Positions 9,827 through 19,377 are shown, counted from the first letter of the stretch. The stretch is DNA of 64,000 bases from Flavobacterium ginsenosidimutans (GCF_003254625.1 NZ_QJRJ01000073.1:62001-126000); one strand, 5' to 3'. Notes: a model not told the origin generated them from the sequence alone. A program made the numbers and translations.

Positions 9827-10786
9827 ATGAAAAAAGTTATTATTACCGCATTTACGGCATTAGTGTTATTTGCTTGCCAAAATGAACAATCTGAATCTGC
9901 TAATGCAGATGCAACTGTTGCTTCTCGAAGAGGATGTGCAACACAAGAAGTTCTTGAGGCGCAATTAAAAGCTGATCCAACATTGGCAATTAAAATGAAT
10001 GAAATCGAAGCATTCACAGCAAAACATGCTGGTTCAAATTTTACAGGACGTTTGGTTAATGGCAAAATCGAAATCCCTGTAGTAGTGAACGTATTGTACA
10101 GAACAACAGCGCAAAACATTTCGGATGCGCAAATTCAATCACAAATCGATGTTTTAAACAAAGATTTTAATGCTTTAAACTCTGACTATAATAATGTACC
10201 AGCATTATTCTCAGGAGTTAAAGCAAACATCGGAATTACATTTGTTTTAGATCAGATTATTAGAAAATCTACAACTAAAACTTCTTGGGGAACAAATGAC
10301 GCGATGAAAAAAACTGCTCAAGGCGGAATCGCTCCTACTTCTCCAACAACTAAATTAAACATTTGGTCTTGCAACATTGGAGGCGGAATTTTAGGTTATG
10401 CGCAATTTCCTGGAGGTGCTTCTTCAACTGATGGAGTTGTTATCGACTCACGTTACTTCGGATTGTCTGGAACTGCAAATGCTCCATTCAACTTAGGAAG
10501 AACGGCAACTCACGAAGTTGGACACTGGATGAATTTACGTCACATTTGGGGAGATGCAACTTGCGGAAGCGATCTTGTTGCAGATACTCCTACTCACAAC
10601 ACAGCAAACTACGGAGTTCCTGCTTACCCTCACTACAGTACTTGTTCAGGTACACCAGTAGAGATGACAATGAACTACATGGATTATGTTGATGATGCAG
10701 CGATGTATATGTTCTCTACAGGGCAAAAAAGCAGAATATCAGCTATTTTTACAACTGGAGGAGCAAGAGCTTCTTTTGCACAATAG
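9827..10786 (+). CDS. M43-family zinc metalloprotease lipoprotein
   Basis: A 319-residue secreted metalloprotease of the pappalysin/cytophagalysin group. Residues 1-17 form a lipoprotein signal (VLFAC, Cys17). The zinc site is HEVGHWMNLRH (His229, Glu230, His233, His239), the extended motif of metzincins, and MTMNYMDYVDD further on supplies the Met-turn. The segment VVVNVLYRTTAQNISDAQI and the conserved NIWSCNIG fit the family. It lacks the C-terminal type IX sorting domain often present in relatives, so it is probably anchored by its lipid. A strong terminator follows, so it is likely a single-gene unit. Confidence 0.9.
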   Translation: MKKVIITAFTALVLFACQNEQSESANADATVASRRGCATQEVLEAQLKADPTLAIKMNEIEAFTAKHAGSNFTGRLVNGKIEIPVVVNVLYRTTAQNISDAQIQSQIDVLNKDFNALNSDYNNVPALFSGVKANIGITFVLDQIIRKSTTKTSWGTNDAMKKTAQGGIAPTSPTTKLNIWSCNIGGGILGYAQFPGGASSTDGVVIDSRYFGLSGTANAPFNLGRTATHEVGHWMNLRHIWGDATCGSDLVADTPTHNTANYGVPAYPHYSTCSGTPVEMTMNYMDYVDDAAMYMFSTGQKSRISAIFTTGGARASFAQ

Positions 10787-10806
10787 TTGAATCAAAAATG
10801 ATAGAC

Positions 10807-10837
10807 AAAGCGAGATGTTTTCATCTCGCTTTTTTTG
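10807..10837 (+). terminator. Rho-independent terminator after the M43 protease
   Basis: An 11-bp stem AAAGCGAGATG / CATCTCGCTTT with a TTTT loop is followed by a run of T. It lies 20 bp after the stop codon. Confidence 0.9.
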
Positions 10838-10892
10838 TTTCATCCTAAATTTTAAAATGCTTTTTCCTATATTTATAGTCTAATATTTAAAC

Positions 10893-11984
10893 ATGATTAC
10901 ATCAAAAACTATTTCGAACGGAATTTTAAGGGCTTTAGCAACAATCTTAATCATTGGTATCGTTTTATATTTTCTCTATGAAATACAAACTGTTATTGTT
11001 TATCTGTGCATTTCTTTAATACTATGTTTAATTGCGAATCCGTTAGTTTTATTTTTAAAGAATAAATTAAAATTCAGCAATTCAATGGCGGCTACCACCA
11101 CCATCATCTTTTTTATATTTCTAATTGTGGGGTTCATTCTTTTGTTTGTTCCTTTAATTATTTCTCAAGCCAATAATTTAGCATTACTAGATACTGCACA
11201 TCTTCAAACAAATTTTATAGAGGCAGAAAGACACCTTGAAGAATACTTTAATATTCAGCATATTGATTTAAATAAAGTGATAAAAGATTCTAAACTTACT
11301 TCTGTTTTAGATTTCAGTTATTTTACAGGATTCATCAATTCGATAATCAATTTTATGGCCAATATGGGAATGGGATTGGTTTCTGTGTTTTTTATTACTT
11401 TCTTTTTTATTAAAGATCAAGATATCTTTAAAGATCAGGCAAGAAGAATATTACCAGATTCGAATGAGGATAAAATTTTAAATTCTATTACTAAGATAAA
11501 CCATTTGCTGACTCGCTATTTTATTGGTTTATTATTGCAATTGATTGTTGTTTTTATTCTTTACTTAATTGTCTTATTGATCTTTGGAAATAAAAATGCT
11601 TTTGTAATCGCCTTCTTATGTGCCATTCTTAATATAATACCGTATTTGGGCCCAATTATCGGAACAACTTTGGCTGGGTTATTAACCATGATAAGTATGA
11701 TCGGAAAAGATTTTCAGTCAGAAATTCTTCCTACAACAATTTATGTAATTATTGGTTTTTTAGTGGTTCAGGCCATTGACAATAATGTTAGCCAGCCAAT
11801 AATTTCATCAAAAAGTGTAAATTCGCACCCATTAGAAATATTCTTGGTTATATTAATAAGTGGTATTACGTTTGGAATTGTTGGTATGATTATAGCCATT
11901 CCTGTTTTTACAATGATTAAAGTAATCTTAAAAGAATTTTTCCCTAATAATAAAATTGTCTCCGTATTAACCGAAAGAATTTAG
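10893..11984 (+). CDS. AI-2E/PerM-family membrane permease
   Basis: A 363-residue polytopic membrane protein of the AI-2E transporter (PF01594) family. It has paired N-terminal helices (LATILIIGIVLYFLYEI; VIVYLCISLILCLIANPL), a central soluble stretch, and C-terminal helices with the conserved IIPYLGPIIG motif and HPLEIFLVILISG. Members are proposed to export autoinducer-2, or to act as Na+/H+ antiporters or general permeases, so the substrate is not known here. The next gene starts 3 bp after its stop, indicating co-transcription. Confidence 0.88.
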   Translation: MITSKTISNGILRALATILIIGIVLYFLYEIQTVIVYLCISLILCLIANPLVLFLKNKLKFSNSMAATTTIIFFIFLIVGFILLFVPLIISQANNLALLDTAHLQTNFIEAERHLEEYFNIQHIDLNKVIKDSKLTSVLDFSYFTGFINSIINFMANMGMGLVSVFFITFFFIKDQDIFKDQARRILPDSNEDKILNSITKINHLLTRYFIGLLLQLIVVFILYLIVLLIFGNKNAFVIAFLCAILNIIPYLGPIIGTTLAGLLTMISMIGKDFQSEILPTTIYVIIGFLVVQAIDNNVSQPIISSKSVNSHPLEIFLVILISGITFGIVGMIIAIPVFTMIKVILKEFFPNNKIVSVLTERI

Positions 11985-11986
11985 CT

Positions 11987-13168
11987 TTGAATACTTCTAT
12001 TTTGCATCATGATATACAGGAATTTATAATTCAAAATACTGGTGCAGATGTAACAAAATTGGCGTTGCAAAAAAATCCGTTTCCAGAAACAGACTGGATT
12101 TTAATTTTAAATCAAATTGAAGCGCGATCAAAAGCCAAAGAAAAACTCCCGACTTGGTTTACAGCGGAAAATATTATTTATCCAAGTAAAATATCGGTTG
12201 AACAAACTTCTTCAGAAAAAACTGCGGCATATAAAGCTTCTTTAATTTCTGGCGAATCTTTTATTGATTTAACTGGAGGTTTTGGTGTTGATGATTATTA
12301 TTTTTCGAAGAAATTTAAATCGATAACGCATTGCGAAATAAATGAAGAATTATCAGCAATTGTAACACACAATTTCAAACAATTAAAAGTTGAAAATTGC
12401 ACTTTTTATGCTGGAGATTCTATTCATTTATTAGAAAAAACAAATCATAAATTTGATTGGATTTATATTGATCCATCAAGAAGAAATGACAGTAAAGGCA
12501 AAGTTTTTATGCTGAAAGACTGTTTGCCAAATGTTCCTGAACTTCTTAATTATTATTTCGAAAAATCAGATTCTGTATTAATTAAAACGGCTCCGTTATT
12601 AGATATTTCTGCAGGATTATCAGAACTAAAAAATGTAAAAAACATTCATATCATAGCGCTTGAAAACGAAGTGAAAGAATTGCTTTTCGAAATTCATAAA
12701 AATTATTCGGATGAAATAACATTAAAAACGGTCAACATTTTAAAAGAAAAAACAGAAACTTTTGAATTTGTTTTGGGCAGTGAAACATCTTTCCCTTCTT
12801 ACGGATTACCGCTGAAATATCTTTACGAACCAAATTCTGCCATTATGAAATCAGGCGGTTTTGACGAAGTAAGCACCGCTTTTCAGATTGACAAATTACA
12901 TAAGCATTCGCATTTATATACTTCAGAAGATTTAATTGACTTTCCTGGAAGAAAATTTGAGATCCAAAAAATCATTCCATACAACAAAAACGAAATGAAA
13001 AATGAGCTTGCAAATAAGCAGGCTAACATTACAACTCGCAATTTTCCAGAGACTGTAGAGAACATTAGAAAAAAATGGAAAATAAAAAATGGCGGAAATT
13101 TGTACTGTTTTTTTACAACTGATGTAAAAGATAACAAAATAGTTTTAATTTGCACCAAAATAATCTAA
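11987..13168 (+). CDS. Class I SAM methyltransferase, PG_1098/THUMP-like family
   Basis: A 393-residue protein starting at TTG, 3 bp after the permease. The N-terminal ferredoxin-like part leads into a Rossmann methylase with FIDLTGGFGVDDYYFS (motif I), ITHCEINEELS (motif II) and WIYIDPSRRND (motif IV, resembling NPPY-type RNA methylases). The C-terminal part (about 300-390) is a THUMP-like domain ending in GGNLYCFFTT. The family is conserved in Bacteroidota and probably modifies RNA, but its substrate is unknown. It forms an operon with the permease and probably with the following small gene. Confidence 0.8.
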   Translation: MNTSILHHDIQEFIIQNTGADVTKLALQKNPFPETDWILILNQIEARSKAKEKLPTWFTAENIIYPSKISVEQTSSEKTAAYKASLISGESFIDLTGGFGVDDYYFSKKFKSITHCEINEELSAIVTHNFKQLKVENCTFYAGDSIHLLEKTNHKFDWIYIDPSRRNDSKGKVFMLKDCLPNVPELLNYYFEKSDSVLIKTAPLLDISAGLSELKNVKNIHIIALENEVKELLFEIHKNYSDEITLKTVNILKEKTETFEFVLGSETSFPSYGLPLKYLYEPNSAIMKSGGFDEVSTAFQIDKLHKHSHLYTSEDLIDFPGRKFEIQKIIPYNKNEMKNELANKQANITTRNFPETVENIRKKWKIKNGGNLYCFFTTDVKDNKIVLICTKII

Positions 13169-13172
13169 CACA

Positions 13173-13739
13173 ATGAAGCAACTATTTACTTTAACCATTT
13201 TTCTATTAACATTTACCGCTTTTGCACAAAAACCTTGTGAGTACAGTGCAAACGTAACCGATTCTATCGGTACTTACAAAGTTACAAATGAGTACTTAAT
13301 GAGTGAAAAATATTTTGGAGGAAACTTTAATTATATCTTCTTTTCACTAGCTCAAACTGACGGATTGCCTACTTTAAATATGCAAGCAATCCAGAAAAGT
13401 AAAGATTTTATCAAAGCTAATTGTTTTGATAAAAATTCAAAGATTTTTTTACAATTAGAAAATGGAAAAATTGTAACCTTAATGCATATCGATCAAGAAA
13501 CTTGCGGAACATTAATTCGTGATGAAAAAGGTTTTGACAATCGCGTTAATACAGGAATTTTTATGTTCATGAAAGACAATTATGAAGAACTGAAAAAATC
13601 GCCTATTTCACTTATGCGTGTAAAATATCTAACTAATACAGAAGATTATATCGTAAAAAGAGAACTTACTTCTGAGTTAACAGGAAAGGTAACGCACCCA
13701 AACACTTATTTTATGGAGAATATTAGATGTGTTGAGTAA
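13173..13739 (+). CDS. Exported hypothetical protein
   Basis: A 188-residue protein with a signal peptide (MKQLFTLTIFLLTFTAFAQ). I do not recognise its family. The mature part has cysteines in KPCEYS, KANCFD, ETCGTL and NIRCVE that could form two disulphides, and a middle segment KIFLQLENGKIVTL. It starts 4 bp after the methyltransferase gene. Its stop codon directly abuts the stop of the convergent VanX-like gene, with no base between them. Confidence 0.75.
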   Translation: MKQLFTLTIFLLTFTAFAQKPCEYSANVTDSIGTYKVTNEYLMSEKYFGGNFNYIFFSLAQTDGLPTLNMQAIQKSKDFIKANCFDKNSKIFLQLENGKIVTLMHIDQETCGTLIRDEKGFDNRVNTGIFMFMKDNYEELKKSPISLMRVKYLTNTEDYIVKRELTSELTGKVTHPNTYFMENIRCVE

Positions 13740-14387
13740 TCAATCACATTTCCATTTCTGATTGGAAACTTTATCTTTTAGACCTGTTTTTAAATTATAA
13801 TGCCACCATTCAGAATCAAATGAATTAAAGCCATTTTTAATCATTGTTTTTTTCAGATAAGCCCTTTTTGAAAGAATCTCTTTTGAAAGCTGTTTAAAAT
13901 TATGACTGGCCATACTTCCAAAAAAATCAAAAGAAGTTCCCATATCGACTTCTCTACCGGTTATATCCACTAAAGAAATATCAACGGCTCCTCCTCTATT
14001 ATGAATGGAGCCTTTTTTTGGATCTGCAACATATTCTGGATTCGATACAATCTCCCACATTTTTTTCTGAATATCCAAAGGCCTGTAACAATCGAAAATT
14101 TTGATTCTATAGCCTTTCTTCAAAAAATCATTATTTGCGGCAATTAAAGCTTTTACGGTCTTTAAACGAAGCATGCACTCGGCACAATCATACACTTTTG
14201 CTTTTAAGAAATTATCTTCGGTTGCATATTTCATATCATATATAAAATCGTTGCTATAATCTCTAAGCTTAACAAATGTAGTATCTGAAATTTCAGTTTC
14301 TGCAGTACTTGTATAAGCTTCGTTTTGAGCCTGCAAAGAGGTAAAACCAAAAAGAAAAACGATTAAAAATCTTGAAAAGTGATTCAT
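13740..14387 (-). CDS. VanX-like D-alanyl-D-alanine dipeptidase (M15D)
   Basis: A 215-residue periplasmic zinc peptidase with a signal peptide (FLIVFLFGFTSLQAQ). Conserved features are DMKYATEDNF, the RIKIFDCYRP segment, the zinc-binding SIHNRGGAVDISL (His and Asp) and SEWWHYN (Glu and His). The enzyme type hydrolyses D-Ala-D-Ala and in ordinary bacteria recycles or trims peptidoglycan peptides. Nothing around it suggests glycopeptide resistance, because vanH/vanA-like genes are absent. Confidence 0.9.
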   Translation of the reverse strand: MNHFSRFLIVFLFGFTSLQAQNEAYTSTAETEISDTTFVKLRDYSNDFIYDMKYATEDNFLKAKVYDCAECMLRLKTVKALIAANNDFLKKGYRIKIFDCYRPLDIQKKMWEIVSNPEYVADPKKGSIHNRGGAVDISLVDITGREVDMGTSFDFFGSMASHNFKQLSKEILSKRAYLKKTMIKNGFNSFDSEWWHYNLKTGLKDKVSNQKWKCD

Positions 14388-14593
14388 TGCCTGATAATTT
14401 TAAAAATTGAAGTTAAACAAAAAAACTGAAAACTGCTTCTTTAACTTTTTTCTTAAGAGCTCAAATTTACTTTATTGAGTTTACAATTACGTCTTAATTT
14501 ACTTTCAAAACATATATTAATTTAATATCTTTATGAATATTAGATCATTACGACTTTGTAAATTAAATTATTAATTCTAAAAAATCAGTTATT

Positions 14594-15115
14594 ATGAATT
14601 ACAGAGCCAAAAACATTTCTCTAGTTATTTTGGGTAGTTTAATCTTTTTTTCATGCAAAAAAGAAATCATAAAAAGTGTACCGACCACTGATTCAACTTC
14701 CATAAAAACAGAAGCTTTAAAAACAGATAGCACTGTTTTAAATCCAACAGATTCTTTATATAATTTGGTCGATAAAAGTGTTATTGGAACTCAGTTTTTA
14801 TCTAAGAGCAGTTTAGCACCAAGATTAAAAAAATTATTGGGAACTGATTACGATCAAATGGTAAAAGACTGGAATACAGAAACTCCTTTTGAAAAACAAG
14901 AAAATGTTCTGCATGCTTGGGGCTGTAAGCAACACGATTGCAATTCTTATTCCTACGATCTTTATATTGATGTTAAAAGCAATAAAATTAATGTTTACAA
15001 ATTTGCCGAGTCAAAACTGACGGTTTTTAAAGAAGATAATTTTGATATTGAGATCAAAGATAATTTCTTAAAAGACTTGAACATTAAAAAGCAAAATGCT
15101 GAAATAAAAGAATAA
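14594..15115 (+). CDS. Hypothetical lipoprotein
   Basis: A 173-residue protein with a lipoprotein signal ending in LIFFSC (Cys at about 21), a Ser/Thr/Asp-rich linker (about 30-55) and a folded domain. The domain holds HAWGCKQHDCNSYSYDLYID, with two cysteines that could pair, and resembles the inhibitor-of-lysozyme or DUF-type folds of periplasmic lipoproteins. I cannot name the family. A terminator follows directly and the gene appears monocistronic. Confidence 0.7.
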   Translation: MNYRAKNISLVILGSLIFFSCKKEIIKSVPTTDSTSIKTEALKTDSTVLNPTDSLYNLVDKSVIGTQFLSKSSLAPRLKKLLGTDYDQMVKDWNTETPFEKQENVLHAWGCKQHDCNSYSYDLYIDVKSNKINVYKFAESKLTVFKEDNFDIEIKDNFLKDLNIKKQNAEIKE

Positions 15116-15126
15116 AATATGGTCAC

Positions 15127-15157
15127 AAAAAAAGCGGTTTTAAAAACCGCTTTTTTA
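15127..15157. terminator. Bidirectional terminator
   Basis: A hairpin built on AAAAGCGGTTTT / AAAACCGCTTTT is flanked by A- and T-runs. It sits between the convergent lipoprotein and desaturase genes and can serve both. Confidence 0.88.
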
Positions 15158-15181
15158 TTCTATAAAAATAACTTTCAATAG

Positions 15182-16285
15182 CTATATCTCGCCTGTCATT
15201 AAAATATTTTCTTTTACACCTTTGTTTTTCAACATTCTAAAATGAGAACGAACAGCATGATAAAAAGGATATGCAGTATAAGGCAAATTATATTCCTCAG
15301 CATAACGTCTTATTATTGGTGTAATATAAGGATAATACGTATGTCCAACAGCAGGAAAAAGATGATGCGCTACGTGATGTGTAAATCCTCCGTATAAGAA
15401 ATTAGCCAGTTTGCTTTCTGTACTAAAATCCTTAGTTACAATCATTTGATGCATTACCCAAGTATCAGAAAGATTTCCCTCTTCGTCAGTATTGGGGAAA
15501 TGAGCATCTTCGTCAACATGGGTTGAAACCAATGCAACGACTCCAATTGCACTGCCACATAAATGCATAGACAGCCAAGCAAAAAGAACAGTATACCAAG
15601 GCTGATTTAAAAGCATCATAGGTATAAAAAGCAAATAAATAAGATTAATAATCTTGGCTACAAAAAGTCTGTAAACTTCTTGTCTCGGAATCTTGTCGAC
15701 AACTTTCTTTACGTAATTATCCTTTGTACCAAAAAAGTCTTTAAAATCTCTAATATAAAGCCAGTTAAGACTATACAAAGGATAAATAAACCACATATAA
15801 ATGTGCTGGTACTTATGGTAATTAAACAGCGGACTGCTTGGAAATATTCGAATAATATCGCTCTGTTTGATATCTATATCCCAATCTGGTACGTTTGGAT
15901 AAGCATGATGCAAACTTATATGGCGTCGCATCCAGAGCCAATGATTACTTCCAAAGAGTTCTAAAACATATAAAAACCATTCATTGTGCTTTGGCTTTTT
16001 AAATAAAGCTCCATGTGCAGCATCATGAAAAGCATTTATAAACAAAACGATCATAGTAATACCAGACAAAATGTAAAAAAGAAAAAGTAAAGGAGTCTGG
16101 TTACCAAAAATTAAGATACAGGCGTAGAATAAAAAGAAAATTGCCAGAAGCCCTAAAGACTTCACAACATTTAATACATACAACGACGAGTTTTTTAAGA
16201 CCGTTTCTTCCACTTCTAAACGCATCTTTTTAAAAAAATCATCGGTTCCAGGTTTAACATAAACCGGTCGTTTTAATTTTTCCAT
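15182..16285 (-). CDS. Membrane fatty acid desaturase (acyl-CoA/acyl-lipid type)
   Basis: A 367-residue integral-membrane di-iron desaturase. The three histidine boxes are visible: HDAAH (87-91), HISLHH (122-127) and HHVAHH near residue 310. Hydrophobic helices occur at about 38-60, 65-85 and 205-250. It introduces a cis double bond into acyl chains to adjust membrane fluidity. The box pattern places it with front-end or linoleoyl-type desaturases of Bacteroidota rather than DesC; the position specificity is unknown. No cytochrome b5 domain is fused. Confidence 0.9.
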   Translation of the reverse strand: MEKLKRPVYVKPGTDDFFKKMRLEVEETVLKNSSLYVLNVVKSLGLLAIFFLFYACILIFGNQTPLLFLFYILSGITMIVLFINAFHDAAHGALFKKPKHNEWFLYVLELFGSNHWLWMRRHISLHHAYPNVPDWDIDIKQSDIIRIFPSSPLFNYHKYQHIYMWFIYPLYSLNWLYIRDFKDFFGTKDNYVKKVVDKIPRQEVYRLFVAKIINLIYLLFIPMMLLNQPWYTVLFAWLSMHLCGSAIGVVALVSTHVDEDAHFPNTDEEGNLSDTWVMHQMIVTKDFSTESKLANFLYGGFTHHVAHHLFPAVGHTYYPYITPIIRRYAEEYNLPYTAYPFYHAVRSHFRMLKNKGVKENILMTGEI

Positions 16286-16311
16286 ATGGTTATTGCTAGA
16301 AATTGTTTAAC

Positions 16312-16319
16312 CAAATTTA
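16312..16319 (-). promoter_or_regulatory. Possible -7 box of the desaturase gene
   Basis: On the minus strand this reads TAAATTTG, a perfect TAnnTTTG, about 27 bp before the start codon. A matching -33 box is not evident. Confidence 0.45.
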
Positions 16320-16381
16320 GCAAAAAAAAACTTAAATAATTAGCTTACATACAATTAAAAAATAAACATCTTAAACAAAAA

Positions 16382-16405
16382 AAACCACTCTAATAAGAGT
16401 GGTTT
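16382..16405 (-). terminator. Terminator after the XRE gene
   Basis: A 9-bp stem AAACCACTC / GAGTGGTTT with loop TAATAA lies downstream of the minus-strand XRE gene and upstream of the desaturase promoter. Confidence 0.7.
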
Positions 16406-16458
16406 AATAAATACGGTTACAAGTTATAATTGTTAGATATTTTTTGGAAAATTTTAAT

Positions 16459-16788
16459 CTATTCCTCAAATTTTTTCTCCGCTAGCCGTAGCCGAATATT
16501 ATGAATTCGATCTTCAATTTCTTCTAAATCATTCAAAATATTCTCTTTTTCGTAAACTGCACCAGCTTCATTAACCATATTTTGCTCAATTTCTGGAGCA
16601 AAAAGATAATTCAAATCTACATCCGGAAAATTTTTACTTAAACTAATAATAAATTCAGAACCTATATTAGCTGTACCATGTAAATATCTTCCAATCATCG
16701 CGGGACTAAATCCTAAAATCGCCCCAACTTCCTTTTGCTTTAATCCTTTAGCCTTAAAGAATTTGCTCAACTTCTCGTTATACATCAT
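16459..16788 (-). CDS. XRE-family helix-turn-helix regulator
   Basis: A 109-residue protein with a lambda-repressor-like HTH in residues about 5-60 (GLKQKEVGAILGFSPAMIGR, recognition helix YLHGTANIG). It ends in a short Glu-rich helical tail (about 75-108) that may mediate dimer formation. It is divergent from two small genes across a 122-bp gap, the usual layout of a regulator that controls its neighbour and itself. A chromosomal toxin-antitoxin role cannot be shown because neither neighbour resembles a known toxin. Confidence 0.8.
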   Translation of the reverse strand: MMYNEKLSKFFKAKGLKQKEVGAILGFSPAMIGRYLHGTANIGSEFIISLSKNFPDVDLNYLFAPEIEQNMVNEAGAVYEKENILNDLEEIEDRIHNIRLRLAEKKFEE

Positions 16789-16910
16789 TAATAAATTTTA
16801 ATACAAAATATAGCGACAATATATTTTTAACATAAAAAAGAATGGTAAATATAATATTATTCCTACATTTACATAAAATATGAAAACATTAAATTATAAT
16901 TAGCAAATAT

Positions 16911-17180
16911 ATGTCAAAATTAATCAATAATAGCAATTTTAAAGAAGATAATTCTCACAATAAAAAAGCTTATGAGTTTATTGATAAGCATTTACCTTCA
17001 ACCTATGTTGATCTTACTATTAACTGTATAACCAAAAAAGGCCAGCCCTCTCCAAGTAAAGCTCTAATCAGAAACGTTAGAAATAAAACCATTTTTAGAA
17101 ATGATATTTTACTTGCATTAGTTGAAGTTGCATACGAAAATAAAAAAGCTATTGAAAAGATTAAACTTCTTATTTCTTAA
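16911..17180 (+). CDS. Small hypothetical protein
   Basis: An 89-residue, Lys/Asn-rich, apparently cytosolic protein starting MSKLINNSNFKEDN. The central part YVDLTINCITKKGQPSPSKA and the C-terminal helix LALVEVAYENKKAIEKIK suggest a small folded domain, but I do not recognise a family. It is divergent from the XRE regulator and 42 bp before another small gene, so the two may be co-expressed. Confidence 0.55.
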   Translation: MSKLINNSNFKEDNSHNKKAYEFIDKHLPSTYVDLTINCITKKGQPSPSKALIRNVRNKTIFRNDILLALVEVAYENKKAIEKIKLLIS

Positions 17181-17222
17181 ACGCAAATCTTATCAAAATT
17201 CTTTAGCCAAAAACTTAATTTT

Positions 17223-17420
17223 ATGACAAACCGGAATATCAATAAAAACACCGAACAACAATTAGATTCAATTAACAATCAATTCGAAATTACATCTTCA
17301 AACCAAACTGATTTACAAAACACACCATATTTATACGGAATGACTCTTGAACAATATAAAGAGGGTGCTGAAATTCATTCCCGATGTTTTGGTCAGCTTG
17401 AAAAAATAATGAATAACTAA
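17223..17420 (+). CDS. Small hypothetical protein
   Basis: A 65-residue Gln/Asn-rich protein with no signal peptide or membrane segment. The N-terminal half is low complexity and the C-terminal half (YLYGMTLEQYKEGAEIHSRC) looks helical. Coding status rests on ATG, length and position after the preceding small gene. The family is unknown. Confidence 0.4.
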   Translation: MTNRNINKNTEQQLDSINNQFEITSSNQTDLQNTPYLYGMTLEQYKEGAEIHSRCFGQLEKIMNN

Positions 17421-17607
17421 AAGTTTTGTATTTTATAAAAATCACATCAAATACACATCATCAATTTCTCCGTTTTAGCATAAACTCCTATAAAAACTAG
17501 TTTCATTATAATTCTTATAATTCTAGAATTTTAGGTCAATGACATTTAGCTAAAGTAAATTTTTACTTTTTTGTAATTTGCTTTCTACTAGCTAAAAAAC
17601 TAAAACC

Positions 17608-19377
17608 ATGTTAAAATTCAGAAAACAATTAAAATATGCCTTAATAGTTTTATTTCTTTCTGTTACGGCTTATAGCTCCCCTATTATTTATGTGAACCAA
17701 GTTGGTTTTGACCCAAAAAGTCCAAAAATTGCTATTATTGGATATGAAGGCAAACTTTCAAGTGCAACTTTCGCTATTATAGATTCCGAATCTGGTAAAA
17801 CAGTTTTTACTTCTAAAATAGGAAACGCAGAAAGTGTTGAGGACTGGAAATTGGGGAAATTGTATTATAAAGCAGACTTTTCCTCTTTTCAAAAACCAGG
17901 AAATTATAAAATCAGTATAAAAATTGAAGATCAAAATTATACTTCTGCCCGCTTTTCAATTGAAGAAAATATATTAGCAAAAAGAACTATTTCTTCAATT
18001 GTGCATTATTACAACAAACAAAGAGCTAATACACCAGAAGAACTTCAAGCTGACAAAAATATGTTATTGTTTGGAAGCACTAAAAAAGTTGACGTGCACG
18101 GAGGATGGTGTGATGCTTCTGGGGATGTCAGCAAATATTTTTCACATTTAGCTTACGCCAATTTTGTCTCTCCACAGCAAACACCTTTAGTAACTTGGTC
18201 GCTTATAAATACCTCTGAAGCGATTCCGAAACAGCTTACACAATGGAAAATAAAAGATTCTTTAGATAACGAAGCCATCTGGGGAGCCGATTATATGATG
18301 CGTTGTCTTTCTGATGAAGATTATTTTTATATGATTGTTTTCAGTTATTTCGATAAAAATCCAGCCGCAAGAAGAATTGTTGGACTTCATGCCAATAGTG
18401 TTACCACAGATGAATATCAGAGTGCTTTTCGCGAAGGCGCTGGAATTGCAATAGCTTCATTGGCAAGAATTTCTCAGTGGAATAAGAACGGAGATTTTAC
18501 TTCAAAAGAATATCTAGACGGTGCAAAACGAGCTTATGCCCATCTTTTAATCAATAACACAAAATATGATGATGACGGAAAAGAAAACATCATTGATGAT
18601 TATTGTGCTTTGATGGCATCGACAGAATTATGGATTGCGACCAATGATAATTTTTATAAAGAAGAAGCCAGAAAATGGGCTCATAAACTTGAAAACCGAA
18701 TGACGGATAAAGGCTGGTTTAGAAGCAACGAAGGAAATCGTCCGTTTTGGCATGCTGCAGATGCTGGCTTGCCTATTGTAGCATTAACAAGATATTTAAA
18801 GAAAGAAACGGACAGTAAAGAAATAGCTTCCGCTAAAAATGTCATCAAAAAGGCTTTGGTGTATAATTTATCTGTTACAAATAATGTCCCTAATCCGTTT
18901 GGTTATGCAAGGCAAAGTTTTTTATTTAAAGATAAAATTCAGGATGGCTTTTTTATTCCGCACGAAAATGAAACTGGCTGGTGGTGGCAAGGCGAAAACG
19001 CTAGATTAGCTTCTTTGGCAACAGCAGCAATTGAAGGCGGAAAAAGTATTTCACTTCAAAAAAATAGCAAAATAAAAAAATCACTTGATTTGTATGCTTC
19101 ACAGCAATTATCTTGGATTTTAGGATGCAATCCGTATTCGATGTGCTTTTTATATAAATTTGGAGAAAATAATGTTCCGTATATGCATTCTAATTATGGA
19201 CATGGTTCTGAAAAAGGCGGAATTTCTAACGGAATTACAGGAAAAGACGGAAATGGAGATGGTTCTGGAATTGACTTTAAAACAGAAGACAAAGGAAACG
19301 AGTGGCGCTGGACTGAACAATGGATCCCACATTCTGCGTGGTTTTTACAAGCTATAACGGCAATGGTTAAACCATAA
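17608..19377 (+). CDS. Glycoside hydrolase family 9 enzyme (cellulase-type)
   Basis: A 589-residue secreted enzyme. A signal peptide (about 1-23) precedes a CelD_N immunoglobulin-like domain that begins IIYVNQVGFDPKSPKIAI (about 26-115), then the alpha-barrel GH9 catalytic domain (about 125-585). The catalytic aspartates are in GGWCDASGD, a variant of the usual DAGD, and the acid is expected in the C-terminal GNEWRWTEQW. GWWWQGENARLA is also typical. It cleaves beta-1,4-glucan or related beta-glucans, probably in the periplasm because no type IX sorting domain is present. It is followed after 28 bp by a ThuA-like gene. Confidence 0.88.
   Translation: MLKFRKQLKYALIVLFLSVTAYSSPIIYVNQVGFDPKSPKIAIIGYEGKLSSATFAIIDSESGKTVFTSKIGNAESVEDWKLGKLYYKADFSSFQKPGNYKISIKIEDQNYTSARFSIEENILAKRTISSIVHYYNKQRANTPEELQADKNMLLFGSTKKVDVHGGWCDASGDVSKYFSHLAYANFVSPQQTPLVTWSLINTSEAIPKQLTQWKIKDSLDNEAIWGADYMMRCLSDEDYFYMIVFSYFDKNPAARRIVGLHANSVTTDEYQSAFREGAGIAIASLARISQWNKNGDFTSKEYLDGAKRAYAHLLINNTKYDDDGKENIIDDYCALMASTELWIATNDNFYKEEARKWAHKLENRMTDKGWFRSNEGNRPFWHAADAGLPIVALTRYLKKETDSKEIASAKNVIKKALVYNLSVTNNVPNPFGYARQSFLFKDKIQDGFFIPHENETGWWWQGENARLASLATAAIEGGKSISLQKNSKIKKSLDLYASQQLSWILGCNPYSMCFLYKFGENNVPYMHSNYGHGSEKGGISNGITGKDGNGDGSGIDFKTEDKGNEWRWTEQWIPHSAWFLQAITAMVKP

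Noticed and set aside
13740..14387. VanX-like gene as part of vancomycin resistance
   Set aside because: There is no vanH, ligase or two-component system next to it; such dipeptidases are common in Gram-negative bacteria.
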